A DNA stretch of 64,000 nt from Parapristionchus giblindavisi (taxonomy: Eukaryota; Nematoda; Chromadorea; Rhabditida; Diplogasteridae): contig CALSFV010000008.1 in assembly GCA_943737045.1 (NCBI GenBank), positions 372,001 to 436,000 on the forward strand. The letters are read 5' to 3'. Positions 44,263-56,331 of the stretch are shown piece after piece. Each line of letters starts with the position of its first letter. The stretch's first letter is position 1. The notes under the pieces are model-generated. The model was not told where the DNA came from and made no database searches. It saw nothing but the letters and a program-made list of their open reading frames with translations. Made by a program: the position numbers and the translations under genes.

Positions 44263-45289
44263 CTAATGAATTTCAATATAGTAGATTCGATGAAAAGCAA
44301 AACAATGAAAATAAAGAAAAATTACGAAAATGGCCGGCTCGCTCACAATCCCGTTTGATCGGCCTGATCCGTTCAGATCCATTCACACCGTTCATGATAC
44401 AACTATTTTTACATGTACGATAGTGCCCACTCCCCTTCTGTCATTCCTTTTGTCATTTGATATATCACTCATTCTCTTTCCGACATTCCTTCTTTGCTAT
44501 TTTCTTTGTCATATGATTCATTATCATATGTAGACTACGTATTTCTATTCTTGTTTATTTCATTTGCAGTTTTCGGTCGTCTTCTTCCCTCTAGTTTCAA
44601 GTATTGTCCTTTTTTCGCAAGTTGATCTTTGATCCTTACAATGTCGTTCCTCGTTCAATTTCCCTATCTCGTCTCTCCAAACGATTTAAATCCTTTTCAG
44701 AACCATCAGCCATCGTCGATGATGTCTACGAAGGTCAATCGGGCCACCTCAAATGAAGGACTATTTATGTTGCTCAGAACCCATGGATTTGGACTGATGG
44801 TCGTGGATGTTATTCCTCTGTGACAGGTATGCGTCTTATCTTTAGCTTATTTTATGTGTCGTTGCGCATTATCGAACTATGCCGTGTTTAAAAAGTGCAG
44901 AACGAGGAAGCGAGAGAGTGTGAAATCAGTGGGGAGACGTCTCTTTTCTTTTCTTTTTTTTCTTTTCTCTTTTCTTTTCTTTTCTCTTTTTTTTCTTTTC
45001 TTTTCTCTTTTCTTTACGGTACTTTTGAAAACGGCATTAGTTGAATACATACTGTATTGTTTCTGATTAAACGAAAAAAATCAACCTTTGTCAATGTTCT
45101 CTTCACCATTCAATGCTTCTCATTGGAAGAGATCAAAAAGTGTACAAAGTGATGAGAACGTTAGAAAATAATAATAATAATAATAATGTATTTATCTTTA
45201 GCGATAAACAGAGAGGTGAAAGAGAAGGGTCTAATCATTGAATTTATTCTAATCTCTTATTCATTTTATAGTTCAATTCATCATGTTCA
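44263..45289. other. Unassigned DNA with a CT-rich tract
   Basis: 44938-45016 is a TTTTCTTTTCTC run. A 64-codon open frame at 44629-44823 has no recognised motif. A short (AAT)n tract lies at 45169-45187. Confidence 0.35.
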
Positions 45290-46229
45290 ACAAACGTCGT
45301 CTGAAGAGGGTCATCATCGACGTCGTTGGTTGATTGGAGTCAGAAGAAGCGAGGGAAGACCCGGAAGCCCTAACGACTCGGACTCATGAGGAGAGTTTCT
45401 TATTAATTTGGAAATTCGTTTACTTCATTTCAAGCTCATTTCAGATCTATGTGCCGTGGTCTTCTCGCGTCGTCTACGAGGTCGTGTATCAATCACTGAT
45501 GTGCTGCTACTTTCTAAGGTATTTAGTGGTCTTAGTCGAAAGACCGAATCATTGAATCCATTCTAACTTCATATTCAACAGGTTCAATCGTCATTTCGCA
45601 CTCTTCGTTGATGACGTCATCAGAAGGATGTCGCTACCATCATGGATCTTCAGAAGAACGGAAGTCGCAGGAATCTCTAGTAAGATGCGTCATTTGCCAG
45701 TGTTTTATCTTGAGTTGATGAGCAGAGTTTCATAATAGTTTGGACATTCGATTACATTATTTCAAATCTATTTCAGATCGTTGTCGTACGTCTTCGGGAT
45801 ATCGTCGAAGATGCCATCTATAAAATCAATTTGCTGTAACATTTCAAGGTACTTACTTGTTTTAGCGGAAAGTTCAAATAGTTAAATCCATTGTAACTTC
45901 ATATTTTCGCTCTGGTCGTTGATGACGTCATGAGAAGGTCATGATGGATCGCTCCCATCATGGATCATCTACGGCATCGGAAAGAACTGATGTGAAAGAA
46001 CAGCAATTTCTCTGAAGACCGGTCATCTGCCAGTCTTCTCGCTAGAATTGATAAAGATTTTTGGGTGTGCTCACATTGTCATATGGTGTCCAAGCCCGCG
46101 AAGTTAAATGGGCGGAGTCAAAATCGGTATATACTTAGGGTCCACCAGAAAGGGGCGGAGCTATACATCGGTACATATGTGGAGGTTCAAGTGAGTATAT
46201 GTAGAACCTTTGACGTTTCACATACTACG

Positions 46230-46307
46230 GACCCATGGCCTAGTGGATAAGAGCTCGGACAATCAAGGCGGCCGGTTGTTCGGCAAGAAAGTTCGATTCC
46301 CCGATGT
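46230..46307 (+). tRNA. tRNA-like sequence at the right end of the foldback
   Basis: ATGGCCTAGTGGATAAGAGC is a good D-arm/A-box match, CGGACAA and TTGTTCG form a stem in the anticodon position with an oversized loop, and GTTCGATTCC is the B box. A TTTTT terminator follows directly. The left arm holds a diverged copy at about 40676-40740 on the minus strand. Probably a pseudo-tRNA that Pol III could still recognise. Confidence 0.5.
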
Positions 46308-46309
46308 TT

Positions 46310-46680
46310 TTCTTGTGCGGTGCTAAAAAATTACTTTAAATTAATTATTATAAATACAATTTTAAAATTAATTAAAATTTTATTTTTCAATTTGTCTCAT
46401 TTCGTGTAGTTATCCCCGCCCCCCACCTGTCTCAACAGTGTTGTCAATTCGGGTTTGTGAGCGCGCGATAACTCTCTGCGTCTCTACCCATCGATCTCGT
46501 CTAATCATCTGGCCACTCTATCACTGATCTAGCACTGAGAGGGAACCACTTCCCAACTTGTAATCAATTCCAGAGGCATTTCTAGAGATATAGAGGCACA
46601 CATTTTTGTTTTCTAATGACGCAATCGATATTGTGATGTAATCAATATAATCGATATTGTTCATGCTTAAAAGCAGTCGG
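46310..46680 (+). repeat. Repeat C copy leading into a LINE fragment
   Basis: 46310-46600 is the inverted relative of 24440-24690. The following stretch to 46680 (CTGAGAGGGAACCACTTCCC, then TCGATATTGTGATGTAATCA) matches the array unit. The same order of repeat C then RT in two places shows that the fusion existed before the array arose. Confidence 0.7.
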
Positions 46681-46682
46681 GA

Positions 46683-47905
46683 TTTGTAAAATCAAAGTCC
46701 ACTGTAACACAACTTTTGAATTTTACTCAAGCGTGGCGAAATGCTCTTGATGCTGATCTTTGCACTGATGTTATCTATGTTGATTTATCTCGTGCTTTTG
46801 ATTCTGTCTCTCATAGTAAACTTTTGTACAAAGTAGAATCTCTTGGTATTAGAAATAATCTACTCTCGTGGTTTACTTCGTTTTTAGATGATCGTCGATT
46901 TTCAGTGAGAATAGGTGATACTCTATCATTTGATAGAGTGGTCGCTTCTGGTGTTCCACAATTACTCTTTTTGATATATGTTACGTATCTCCCAAGGGTA
47001 TTCAGTCATCTCCCTCAAATAGGTATTCAAATGTTTGCGGATGATATCAAACTTTTCTCCACATTCTCACATATTTCTCCACACGAATCTCACTCTCAAC
47101 TTTCTCAAGGGTTAACTTCTCTATTAGAATACTGCGAAAACTGGCAGTTATCGGTTGCACAAAAAAGTGCTCCGCCAAATAGAAAAAGTTCAACATGTAT
47201 TTACTAGATTGTTGTATCATCGTTGTTATCTTTCCTATTCCTTCCATCCTCCCTGCCCTCAACGTTTATCCTTATTCTCTCTCAATTCCCTTTATCACAG
47301 AAGAATTGTCATTGATATCGTATTTGCTATTAAGATTTTGAGATGTGAAGTTGATATTCCTTGTAGTAATTTCTATGTTTTCAAACCCCCTGGAAGGATA
47401 TCCTCGTTTGCTTTCCGTATTCCTCGATCAAAAAGAGAAAATATTCGCTCTTCCTTTTCCCATAGAACATCTCGATTTTTGACAAAAAATCCCACTATCT
47501 TACACCCAAATCTTAGCACAAATACCATTAAACCTAAATTATTATTGTCTTATGATTGATTTAGTAATTTATCCATTTTTATTTCACCCCTCTAAACTGT
47601 GTCTCATGTACAAGTTCCTTTTGTCAGTCTGTCTATGCTGACTTATGCGGTCCTCTTCCCGCTAGGGCCTCATCCACCCATTTATATCGTTTTTTTTTGG
47701 ATTTGCGGCAGCTCAACCTCACAAGAGGCTCCTCCCCTCTTCACTCTTCCTGACTGTAGCAGAAGGCGTGATCAATTAATCTCTCACCTTCCCCCCATCC
47801 CCATCCACCTCTCATTTAATAATTTTATTCTTTCACATTTTTTTTCTTGCACTCGAACACTTTGTACTTGTTGAAACACCTTTGCGGTGTACGATAAATA
47901 GATAA
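46683..47905 (+). pseudogene. CR1-like LINE 3-prime fragment
   Basis: Plus-strand RT remains: 46716-47207 has VIYVDLSRAFDSVSHSKLL, then a core motif that has lost the GTVLGP residues (SGVPQ joins directly to LLFLIY), then FADDIKLF. 47155-47559 holds the C-terminal part after a deletion. The 3-prime UTR ends with the hairpin ACACC-TTTGC-GGTGT and GATAAATAGATAAAATAAAA at 47875-47918. It is the closest relative of the RT in the tandem array but lacks its frameshift. Confidence 0.88.
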
Positions 47906-48116
47906 AATAAAATAAAAAGTTCATTATTTAAGCAAAAAAAACATGGAAAATATTATCGAAGGTCTTAACGCGTTAGGTGTGCGAGATGCTGATTAAAGAA
48001 GAACTATAAGGAATGCTATACGACAGATTCCTGAGGGATACAGACATGATTTAATCGAAACAATTACTGAAGATAAAATGGAAGAGTTCTCTCGAAATCA
48101 AGAATCGATAAATTAC

Positions 48117-48209
<93 letters not shown>

Positions 48210-48662
48210 CGACCCCTTCTTGTCATCCGAATTCATGTTATGTATAATGCAATGTAATAAAGAGAAAGAATAAGAGTAGCAAAACTGTTTACAGTACTTT
48301 AGTATCTCAAAGTACAAGTGCACTTATCAAAGTGCCTTACGAAATAATCCTCATCAGTGCTTTATTCATCTGCAGTGTACTATTACTCTGGAATAGATAA
48401 GGCATATCCTCTATAATTACTCTGTAGAGTATACAGTAGGTATGGTAAAGAAGATCATCTATAATTACTGAAATACGCAATATTATCTATAACTTTTCTG
48501 GCTTTTTTTCTCACAATTCATCGTTTAAAAATCTATTGTCTTCTTTGTTCGAGAGAGTCTGCAATGGCATTTCTTTATTTTTACACTGTTGACAAACATT
48601 ATAATATGTTACATTGTTGTTCACATGTTGTCACATCTTTTTGATGTATGATAAATAAAATA
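47906..48662 (+). other. AT-rich DNA, (TTA)n microsatellite and a second LINE 3-prime end
   Basis: 48113-48210 is an ATT/TTA microsatellite of about 33 units. 48600-48662 ends in TGTTGTCACATCTTTTTGAT and GTATGATAAATAAAATAAAT, the same 3-prime hairpin and tail as the LINE at 8401, so a 3-prime UTR fragment of that family lies here. The short frame before the microsatellite (47943 onward) is broken by a stop. Confidence 0.7.
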
Positions 48663-48850
48663 AATAAGTAAATCAGAGCGGCGAACGTTAGAAGGGTTAT
48701 TTACATGTGAGTTTATGGAGTGATAATCAAGAGAAAAGCGAGAGAGTGCATGCGAAATATTTTGATCCCAGTGTTACTTTTGGGAAGGAAATGCTTGCGG
48801 GAGTACCGAAAACGTTACAGTTTTCCCCAAACATGGGCACCGAAGGCATG

Positions 48851-49573
48851 GAATATGAGTGCGCTTGCGAGAGAATCGACTAAGTGCCGGCACAGTGAAA
48901 AATCAAATTTTGGGGATCGGGGTTCTCAAGGGTGGTGATGATGATGGTCATGTTCATTTTGCACCTAGAGCCACCGTTGAGGCCAGACGCCGTCGATTTC
49001 AAATCGCGTTTATCGCGTTGAAAAATAGGGAGGCACCCCCTTCCTTTCCATGCGGCTCGCCTCACCTGACTCTCTGCTCTCTCGCACCACCACACTCTCT
49101 CGCCTCTTGTCTCATCTTCAACGGCAAAATGACTACACTTAAAGTTGATTTTCTCGACACTCGCGGGCGCAAATGTGCTGATTTTTTTTCTATGTGATAC
49201 TGAAGCCATCCCGGTTCGATCTGTGTAGGTTGCATTACGCACTTTTGTCGTTGAGGGAATTTCCATTTATGAAAATTATGAAGATTTTTTTATGAAAAAT
49301 GAATTGGACAGGCGTGATCGCCATAAAATTCTGAACCGTGGTGCATAGTTTGGTAATTTTAGCACCATCGGATGAAGAGAAACGATTTTTCAACGCGATA
49401 AACGAGATTTGAAATCGACGGCGTCTGGCCTCAACGGTGGCTCTAGGTGCAAAATGAACATGACCATCGTCATCAGCACCCTTGAGAACGCCGATACCCA
49501 ATATTTGATTTTTTCACTGTGCCGGACCCCCACTGGCTATGGTGGATTCTCTCACAAGCGCACTCATATATTC
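48851..49573. mobile_element. Foldback element of about 0.72 kb
   Basis: Arms 48851-49031 and 49387-49573 are inverted copies (GAATATGAGTGCGCTTGCGA at the left end; AAGCGCACTCATATATTC at the right end), including GGCCTCAACGGTGGCTCTAG and its complement. The frames inside are mirrored artefacts. Non-coding centre. Confidence 0.8.
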
Positions 49574-50079
49574 GTTCTACGGTTTGTATTGAGCTGTCCT
49601 CGAAAGTAGTCACCATAATGTGCCTGTCTCATAAAAACATATTTTGTTGTTTTATATTTATTCCTCATTCAACAACGAGTTGTAGTCTTCTTGCCTTATT
49701 AGTTTTTCCCGTACATCCACACCTAGTTACGATATATGTCTGATTAGAATTTTATTCTAGCATACATTAATTTTGTCTCGCGATAGATGCTCGTTAACGT
49801 TATTAAGTGATATCTTACTTTCATTTATTCTAATGCGAAATTGCTAATGTACGTTTGAGACTCATTGGTCAATCAGAAAAATATCTCGAACCCCACCGTG
49901 TATGATTTTTTAAAACACAACACAAAACGTTTAGATTTTCCATTAGTTCGTGGTGTAGAAATTTGAAATTTCTTTTGGGAAGAAAACTAGCAGAAGCTCT
50001 CAAAATAGAAATTACGAAATTATATCATTAGAATGATTTCCCAAAGGAAGAAGCAAATGAACTGGAGAATATTTTAACT
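49574..50079. other. AT-rich DNA without a recognised feature
   Basis: Short ORFs only; nothing repeated was noticed. Confidence 0.4.
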
Positions 50080-51380
50080 ATTTTTATTTGTTAGTGCTTT
50101 CGATTTCTATTGACTCAAGAAGAGCCTTGTCTAAATAGGAAAGGAAATAATGAGTACTAAAAAGAGTTATTTTAATTCTAAAATTAAATCACTCCGAGGT
50201 GCTGCTAATCCGCCGAAGCCCGCATTGGGAGAAAAAATTCCATACAGTATTCGGAGTTGATAGGCTTACAGTGCACCTTTTGCGATGTGTGATCTTAGGC
50301 TGACAATGACTTATGTTTTCACTGTTATCGTTGTTTTGTTTCTTTTACTTTTGTTCTTTGTTATCCTTATTTTATTTCTAATCGTTAACCACTGGCTTAC
50401 ATATATGTAAGTGTTGAAGCTCTCAGTCTTGTGTATTGACTAGAATTAGTTGATTTGCTTGCATGGGTTGCATGGGCTATATATGTGTGTTTAGTTTCAT
50501 TGTTTTGGTCAATTCGCGATTCTAAAGAAAGAAGAAAAAAAATAGGAAATTAACTTTATCAATATCTTCGTCTTCCGATAGAGTAGAAGACGGACGAAAG
50601 TGCGACTAAAATGACTATGTTTTGATTATCGTACTGAAATTGGTAGACAAGATAGAGTAGTACATATAATATCAGTCAACTACCAAATTGTATTCGTTTA
50701 TATTTATATTATGTTTAAAATATTGTAGATGAAAGTGTAATAAATGAAGACAAATAAAGACTTCGATAGGAAGATGGTCGTTTTTTAATGATTTAGATGA
50801 GCGATCCATTCTTTGTGAGTTCTTCTTGACTAATTCGGAAATTGAGTGTAGAAGAATGACTTTTCTCCCCACAAAGAGCAAGTTAATTTCTGAGTTGTCA
50901 CTGTTTACCGTATAAAATACACTTGTTTTTTTGGTACTAGAGTAGCCACAATGCCTTTTATATGTTTCCGCCTGTACCAGGAGTTCGTTGCCAGTGGACT
51001 ATAGCTAGTCAGAATTTCAAACCGATTTCAGTGATATATTACCCATAAATCCTTGGTGAGTTGTTAGCATTCCTTTGTAAAGTCAGTGGCTAACGATTAG
51101 AAATAAAATAGCGATATCATAAAAGCAAAAGAATCAAAACAACGATAACAGCAAAACATAACTCTTCCTTGTAAGTACTTACAGTGCAAAAAGTGCGCTG
51201 TAAGCCTTTCAATTACGAGTACCGTATGACTTTTTTTCCCTCAATGCGGGCTCAAACGGTTTAGCACCACCTCGGAATGGTTTAATTTTTGAATTAAAAT
51301 AATTAATCTAGAAATTATTATTCATTTCCTTTTTCGTCAGGGCCTAAGTCAATAGGAATCGAAAAATAACAAAAAAAAAG
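50080..51380. mobile_element. Imperfect foldback element of about 1.3 kb
   Basis: The ends CGATTTCTATTGACTCAAG (50101) and the complement of CTAAGTCAATAGGAATCG (51344-51361) match, as do inner blocks such as TTTCTAATCGTTA (50376) with TAACGATTAGAAA (51092) and GCGGGCT near 51250 with AGCCCGC near 50218. The arms are about 300 bases and diverged, so the element is old. Non-coding centre. Confidence 0.65.
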
Positions 51381-52116
51381 AAAAAAATCTTTAGTTCGTT
51401 TCGTACCAATATCTTTAAAAAAATCGAATTTTGTTAACTCAATATCAACTATTTAATCTAACACTAGCTATGGCGTAGGCAACAATATGCAAGAAATAGA
51501 GCGTTTCAAATTTCATTACGTCATAGCTGTAAGATATTATCGATTTTCCATACATGTATCACATATTATATAATATAGGCCCACCCTTGAATCATGGAAA
51601 ACCATTTGCTGGCAAATCTAAAGTCTCTAGCGCAGCCGGATACGTTTGTATCGTATGCTAATGATGCCACGTTTTTCACGTTTTTTACAGCTTTAAAGAT
51701 ACAGTTTAATAATCAGATATGAACTCGTTCTACATCTCACTGGAACTGCAATGGGCCTTATTATGGTATGACCATGTCATATACATCATATCGACTATTC
51801 TGAACATCACATCATTCACTTGTCTGCTAAAAGAGACTCCACCAAATCAGGCAACAGTTCGCAACTATCTATTGTCGATTCAGGTAAGTCAATGAACAAA
51901 AAAAAATCATAACGAAACATTTTATTCCCAGATTCTCATGACTTTGAATGATTTCAACTTCGGTGTTTTATTAATCGCTTTCCCGATGTTCCCCGCAGCT
52001 GGCTTCTACTGTATCGGTATTTTGTGTCAATGCAAAGTACCACTTCAATATATGTTTGTAAGTACAGTCCCGCTTAAAAAATATGTTAAGAGACCGGATC
52101 GGTAAAAATTCACTAC

Positions 52117-52928
52117 ACCCCGGATATTTCCCCTAGCAAAAGGATTCAGGCCTCCATGCTTTCATGGTGGAAGGTGGCCTGGCTCCTATTTACAAAAGTG
52201 TAGTGATTGAGGCATTCGGTCTCCAACGCGGCCAACGGCAAAATTCCAAAATCGAAAAAATGGCAAACTTCGAAAAATCATATTTTGCGAATGAAACCAG
52301 TTAGCCTCGATATTGTTTCACGGTATAGTTGGTCATCTCAAAAGAGCGTAAAAACACTAGGAGGAAAAACAGGAGCGCGCCAGTCGTCTGGGTTTCAGTG
52401 GATTCTTACTCAGCCCATCTCAGAATGTCGCATGATACGCAGAACATATCCAATTCCCTCCAGGAACGTGGTCTGGGGGCGAAAAAACTGCCCCAAAAAG
52501 CACATTTTGATTTTTTTTCAATACTGAAATATCTCGATTCGTTTGAAATTGTGTTTTATTAGTGCAGAATCGTGTGGGCTATTTTTATGTGCTATAGGAA
52601 CTTCCGGTCAATTGATATTGACTGGATTAAAACCTCGCGGAAATGCTGAAAAACGTGTTTGTAGACGTCCACAATTCGATGTTCCTAGTGTTTTTACGCA
52701 CTTTTGAGATGACCAACTATACCGTGAAACAATATCGAGGCTAAGTGGTTTCATTCGCAAAATATGATTTTTCGAAGTTTTCCATTTTTTCGACTTTGGA
52801 ATTTTGCCGTTGGCCGCGTTGGAGACCGAATGCCTCAATCACTACACTTTTGTAAATAGGAGCCAGGCCACCTTCCACCATGAAAGCATGGAGGCCGGAA
52901 TCCTTTTGCTAGGGGAAATTTCCGGGGA
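52117..52928. mobile_element. Foldback element in chemoreceptor intron 2
   Basis: CCCCGGATATTTCCCCTAGC at the left is complemented by GCTAGGGGAAATTTCCGGGG at the right, and the arms run about 240 bases each (52117-52365 and 52690-52928). The frames in the arms are mirrored artefacts. Confidence 0.82.
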
Positions 52929-53207
52929 ATGCTCAAAATGGTAACTAATTACGGAGCCTGTCTCTTAATAGTTGCGATCATTATTCAACATACCACACAC
53001 TTTTATTTTATGCTATAATTCAGCTTTGTAAAAATCATGAATGAATCATGCTTGTTAATATCGATATTATCTCAGGAAAAAGCGCGTTTTATGAAAATTG
53101 AAAATTTGAGAAATCTGCGCAATGCGCCTGTTAGTAGCCCGCTGTTTTGCCACTACACTAAGTATTGTAAGTAGTCTGTCTAATTTTTCGCATAATAAGA
53201 TGCCTAT

Positions 53208-53416
53208 ACTCTGGTATTTCCAAACTAGTAGTTTACTTACGTTACGTCACAGACTAGTAGTTTACCGCTAGTTTACTACTAGTGAAAGAACATTTGACGA
53301 AATGCATTACCGTATTATACACCACTTCTAGTAAACTTTCGTTTAACTAGCCGTAGACTTGCAAGTCGACGGTAGTCTGAAATATAAGTAAACTACTAGT
53401 TTGAAAATACCAGAGT
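53208..53416. mobile_element. 209-bp MITE in chemoreceptor intron 2
   Basis: The ends ACTCTGGTATTTCCAAACTA and the complement of AGTTTGAAAATACCAGAGT, followed by repeated GTAGTTTACT motifs. Non-coding. Confidence 0.78.
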
Positions 53417-53582
53417 AGGCGACACGCCGCTGCTGTCTTTAGGCGGGTGCGATCGAGCGGAATATTGCATACATATCTATTTTTCATAAGCTATAAAACC
53501 TTTACACAAGTATAACAAAGAAATAATTTAAATCGAATTTTTCTCATATCAACACATCCTCATGTGTTTACTAATTCTGTAA

Positions 53583-53680
53583 GACGGTGTTACATTTTCA
53601 AAACGTGCGCACGCCGTAACCTCCGCCGTAACGTCTACGTCGTTACGGCGTGCGCACGTTTTGAAAAATGTAACACCGCC
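53583..53680. mobile_element. 98-bp palindromic MITE, Harbinger-like ends
   Basis: TAA is duplicated at 53580-53582 and 53681-53683. The ends GACGGTGTTACA and the complement GGCGGTGTTACA surround a hairpin ACGTGCGCACGCCGTAAC. The 3-base TWA target suggests a PIF/Harbinger origin. Exactly as long as its sibling at 58035. Confidence 0.72.
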
Positions 53681-54444
53681 TAAGAATTGCAATGCAGTAA
53701 TTGCATCAATGTCGTCGTGACTTCTTGTTTTAAAACGTATTTGAATTGTTTACGAAAAATCTTTCTTCTTCAATTATTATTGTTGCTTAACTGAATATTA
53801 TTGGTAGTACTACTGTAGCAATATAATGATCCAAACTCGTAGTGTAAATGTATTGCATTTTGCACTAACGATAAGATCCAGATTTTAGGCCCTTACAGTG
53901 CTTCTGATGTCTCATATCGGAGTCTGTATAACTATGATCTTGCTGTATCGTCATCAAAATATCGTCTCAAAATCGAGCTTCTTCTTATTGAAGAAGGCAA
54001 GTACATAATAGTTTACAGAGTTATAAGTTACCATACAATTGATATTCGATAATTTTTCCTTTTACGTGAATTTGTAACACCTATAGAATAAGAGTTGACT
54101 GATTTTCATAGTCTTCGTATTCAAATTTGACTTGAACTGTCTAGTTTTCCCTGTGATGATTATTATGAGAGCATGTCTGAGGGAATTGACATTCTGACCG
54201 GGGGTGCGGAAATAGCAAAAAAATAAATATTTTTGTTTGAAGTGGAATATAATAGCGCACTGCCAGGCGACCTCAGCCGTGCATAAGAGAAAGTTTGATT
54301 TTGTGTCTGAAGGTTACTGTAAGAAAAAATGTTCGGTAGGTCGAAAAAATTATTTCGGTTCCCAAGCATCCGATCGACTCGGGAGTGGTACCGATCGATT
54401 CCTTGTGCGAGTACAAGCAACTTTTGCTTGACCACTTTTTAATC

Positions 54445-55429
54445 AGGACTTCGAACAATTGAGTTATTATGAGAGAAGTAAAAAATTAAATTTGCTTAAA
54501 TCGTTCTACATTTAATAACTAACCTTATATAAAAATATGAAGGCAAACAAACCTGTCAACGATAGTACACGAAAGCAAAATACGACGGCGACTCATAAAA
54601 AACTCATTTCTCGAAAACTCAATCTTTTATGGTGTATTTGTCATACTGTATGCGCATCTTCTTCACGGCTCTATACCCGGCTTCGATGATAAGTGATTTA
54701 TTTTGTTTTTGAACAATTTTTACTTAAAATTAAAGGACACGATGGGGAAAAGATTTTTAAAACAAAATGAATCGAGCAAGAATAAATCTATTAATGGGGT
54801 CGGGTATAGAGCCGTGAATGAGACGGTGTGATACTGCACCATGAGATTATCGTAAAGCGAATGTTTCTGAATTTCTGTTGTAATTTACTATCGTGTTCAA
54901 ATTTTCCATCTTTTTTAGGTGATTGGAGTAAAAGTTGCTTGAATTCGAACGAGGAATCGATTTGTACCATACATGGGCCTTCATGGGGGTGCCCCAGTAA
55001 AATTTGGACTTTTCTAAGATTGCGTGGAATGCCCCCTGCAAAAAAATGACGTAAAGGTGAAATTTTTCAGAAAAATGTGAATTCCCAATGTAAAATTAAA
55101 CCATTTTTCGTTTGGATGCCTCCTGTGGATTTTTTGCCCCATTCTTTTTAAGACTAACTAACCTTATATTAAAATATGAAGACAAAAAATAAGGGGAATT
55201 TGAACACGATAGAAAAATACGAAACGAAAACTCACTTCACGATAATCTTGTGGTGCAGTATCACACCGTCTCATTCACGGGTTTGTTTGCCTTCATATTT
55301 TAATATAAGGTTAGTTATTAAATGTGGAACGATTTAAGCAAATTTATTTTTTTACTTCTAGAGAACCTTCGCATAGTAATTAACGTTCAAAAGATTATTC
55401 TCGTAATAACTCAATTGTTCGAAGTCCTG
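54445..55429. mobile_element. Nested foldback element in chemoreceptor intron 3
   Basis: AGGACTTCGAACAATTGAGT at the left and its complement at 55410-55429 mark the ends. Inner blocks also mirror: AACTAACCTTATATAAAAAT and its complement, and GTGAATGAGACGGTGTGATA (54814) with its complement near 55254. Non-coding. Confidence 0.75.
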
Positions 55430-55448
55430 GGGTCTGTCCAATCTGTCA

Positions 55449-55503
55449 AAAAAGATGCGAACAAAGTTGCGAACAAAGTTCGCAACTTTGTTCGCATCTT
55501 TTT
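55449..55503. repeat. Perfect 26-bp-arm hairpin with a 3-base loop
   Basis: 55449-55474 and 55478-55503 are exact complements around AAA; the arms read AAAAAGATGCGAACAAAGTT and continue GCGAAC. A related imperfect hairpin follows (55544-55608, GTTGCGACGAAAG and CGAACTTTGTTGCGAAC). It lies in chemoreceptor intron 3. Confidence 0.9.
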
Positions 55504-56020
55504 CTCTAAATCTCTCGAAATACACGCTCTCTACTTCTCTCTAACAAAAGTTGCGACGAAAGTTGCGACCAAAAGATGCGAACTTTGTTGCGAACTTTGT
55601 TGCGAGGTCGGTTAGAGCAGGCGAGAGAGTGTACATTTGAAGAGGAGCAGAATAAGTAATGCCCGTTTACTTTTTCTATTTATTTTTTGCTATTTCCTCT
55701 CATATGTGAGTCCTCTCAGATCTCTTATGACCCAGTGCAATTATTTTACTTTTATTTCATCACCCACGAAATGCCCTTAATATTTTTTTTATTCCAGCGA
55801 ACACTGTTTCTCGTACATGTCTTATTGTTCATTTGCTATAGCATACCGGGTATACTCATAGGATCTATGAACTACGATACTGAAGGCTCCGATAGACGAA
55901 TAGATGAGGTGAGTGATGGAAAATGTCCTCCATTTTTTACAAATTGATTTGCTTTTCAAAGTTGCATGCACAAATACACGTTATTTTAGAGCGTACCATA
56001 AGGGTGAAAGAGAGATTAAG

Positions 56021-56091
56021 GATTCGCCAATGGGGATTCGAACTTGCGATCACTCTGTATGGACTTCGAGTTACCATTAGACTATGCGAAC
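56021..56091 (-). tRNA. tRNA-like sequence in chemoreceptor intron 4
   Basis: On the minus strand TTCGC and GCGAA form the acceptor end, TAGTCTAATGGTAACTC resembles a D arm, and GTTCGAATCCCC is the B box. The anticodon and T stems are imperfect. Probably a pseudo-tRNA; no element ends were identified around it. Confidence 0.45.
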
Positions 56092-56331
56092 ATCTTCCTT
56101 TTCAACAGCGCTCTTATGAAAGTAGAGCATAACTTGGGATATAAAAAGAGCGCGGCGAACGCCAGACGGGTTTGAGTGAGGGGTAGTTGAGATAGGAAAG
56201 AGTGGAATTGAAGAGTGAAACGTATATTTCTTGTGGCACACCACAAATCATACCGTGCACTTCGGAAAGTTGGCCTGCTTAACAGTTACGCTGTTTCTTA
56301 ATTATGTTTGAAAAGTGTAAATGAATTATAA

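Larger units (their letters stand above)
40660..46307. mobile_element. Foldback region with CRE-containing repeats in both arms
   Basis: Left arm about 40660-42060 and right arm about 45290-46307 are inverted relatives: for example TGGGCGGAGTCAAAATCGGT at 46109-46128 is the complement of a left-arm segment near 40830-40850, and both carry a tRNA-like sequence near the outer end. Each arm consists of diverged units of about 310-335 bases, each with GATGACGTCATCA (left starts about 41023, 41356 and 41666; right about 45611 and 45921). The 3.2-kb centre holds other insertions. Precise ends were not found. Confidence 0.65.

Noticed and set aside
48051..48323. 90-residue frame with a long isoleucine run
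   Set aside because: The run is the (TTA)n microsatellite read in one frame.
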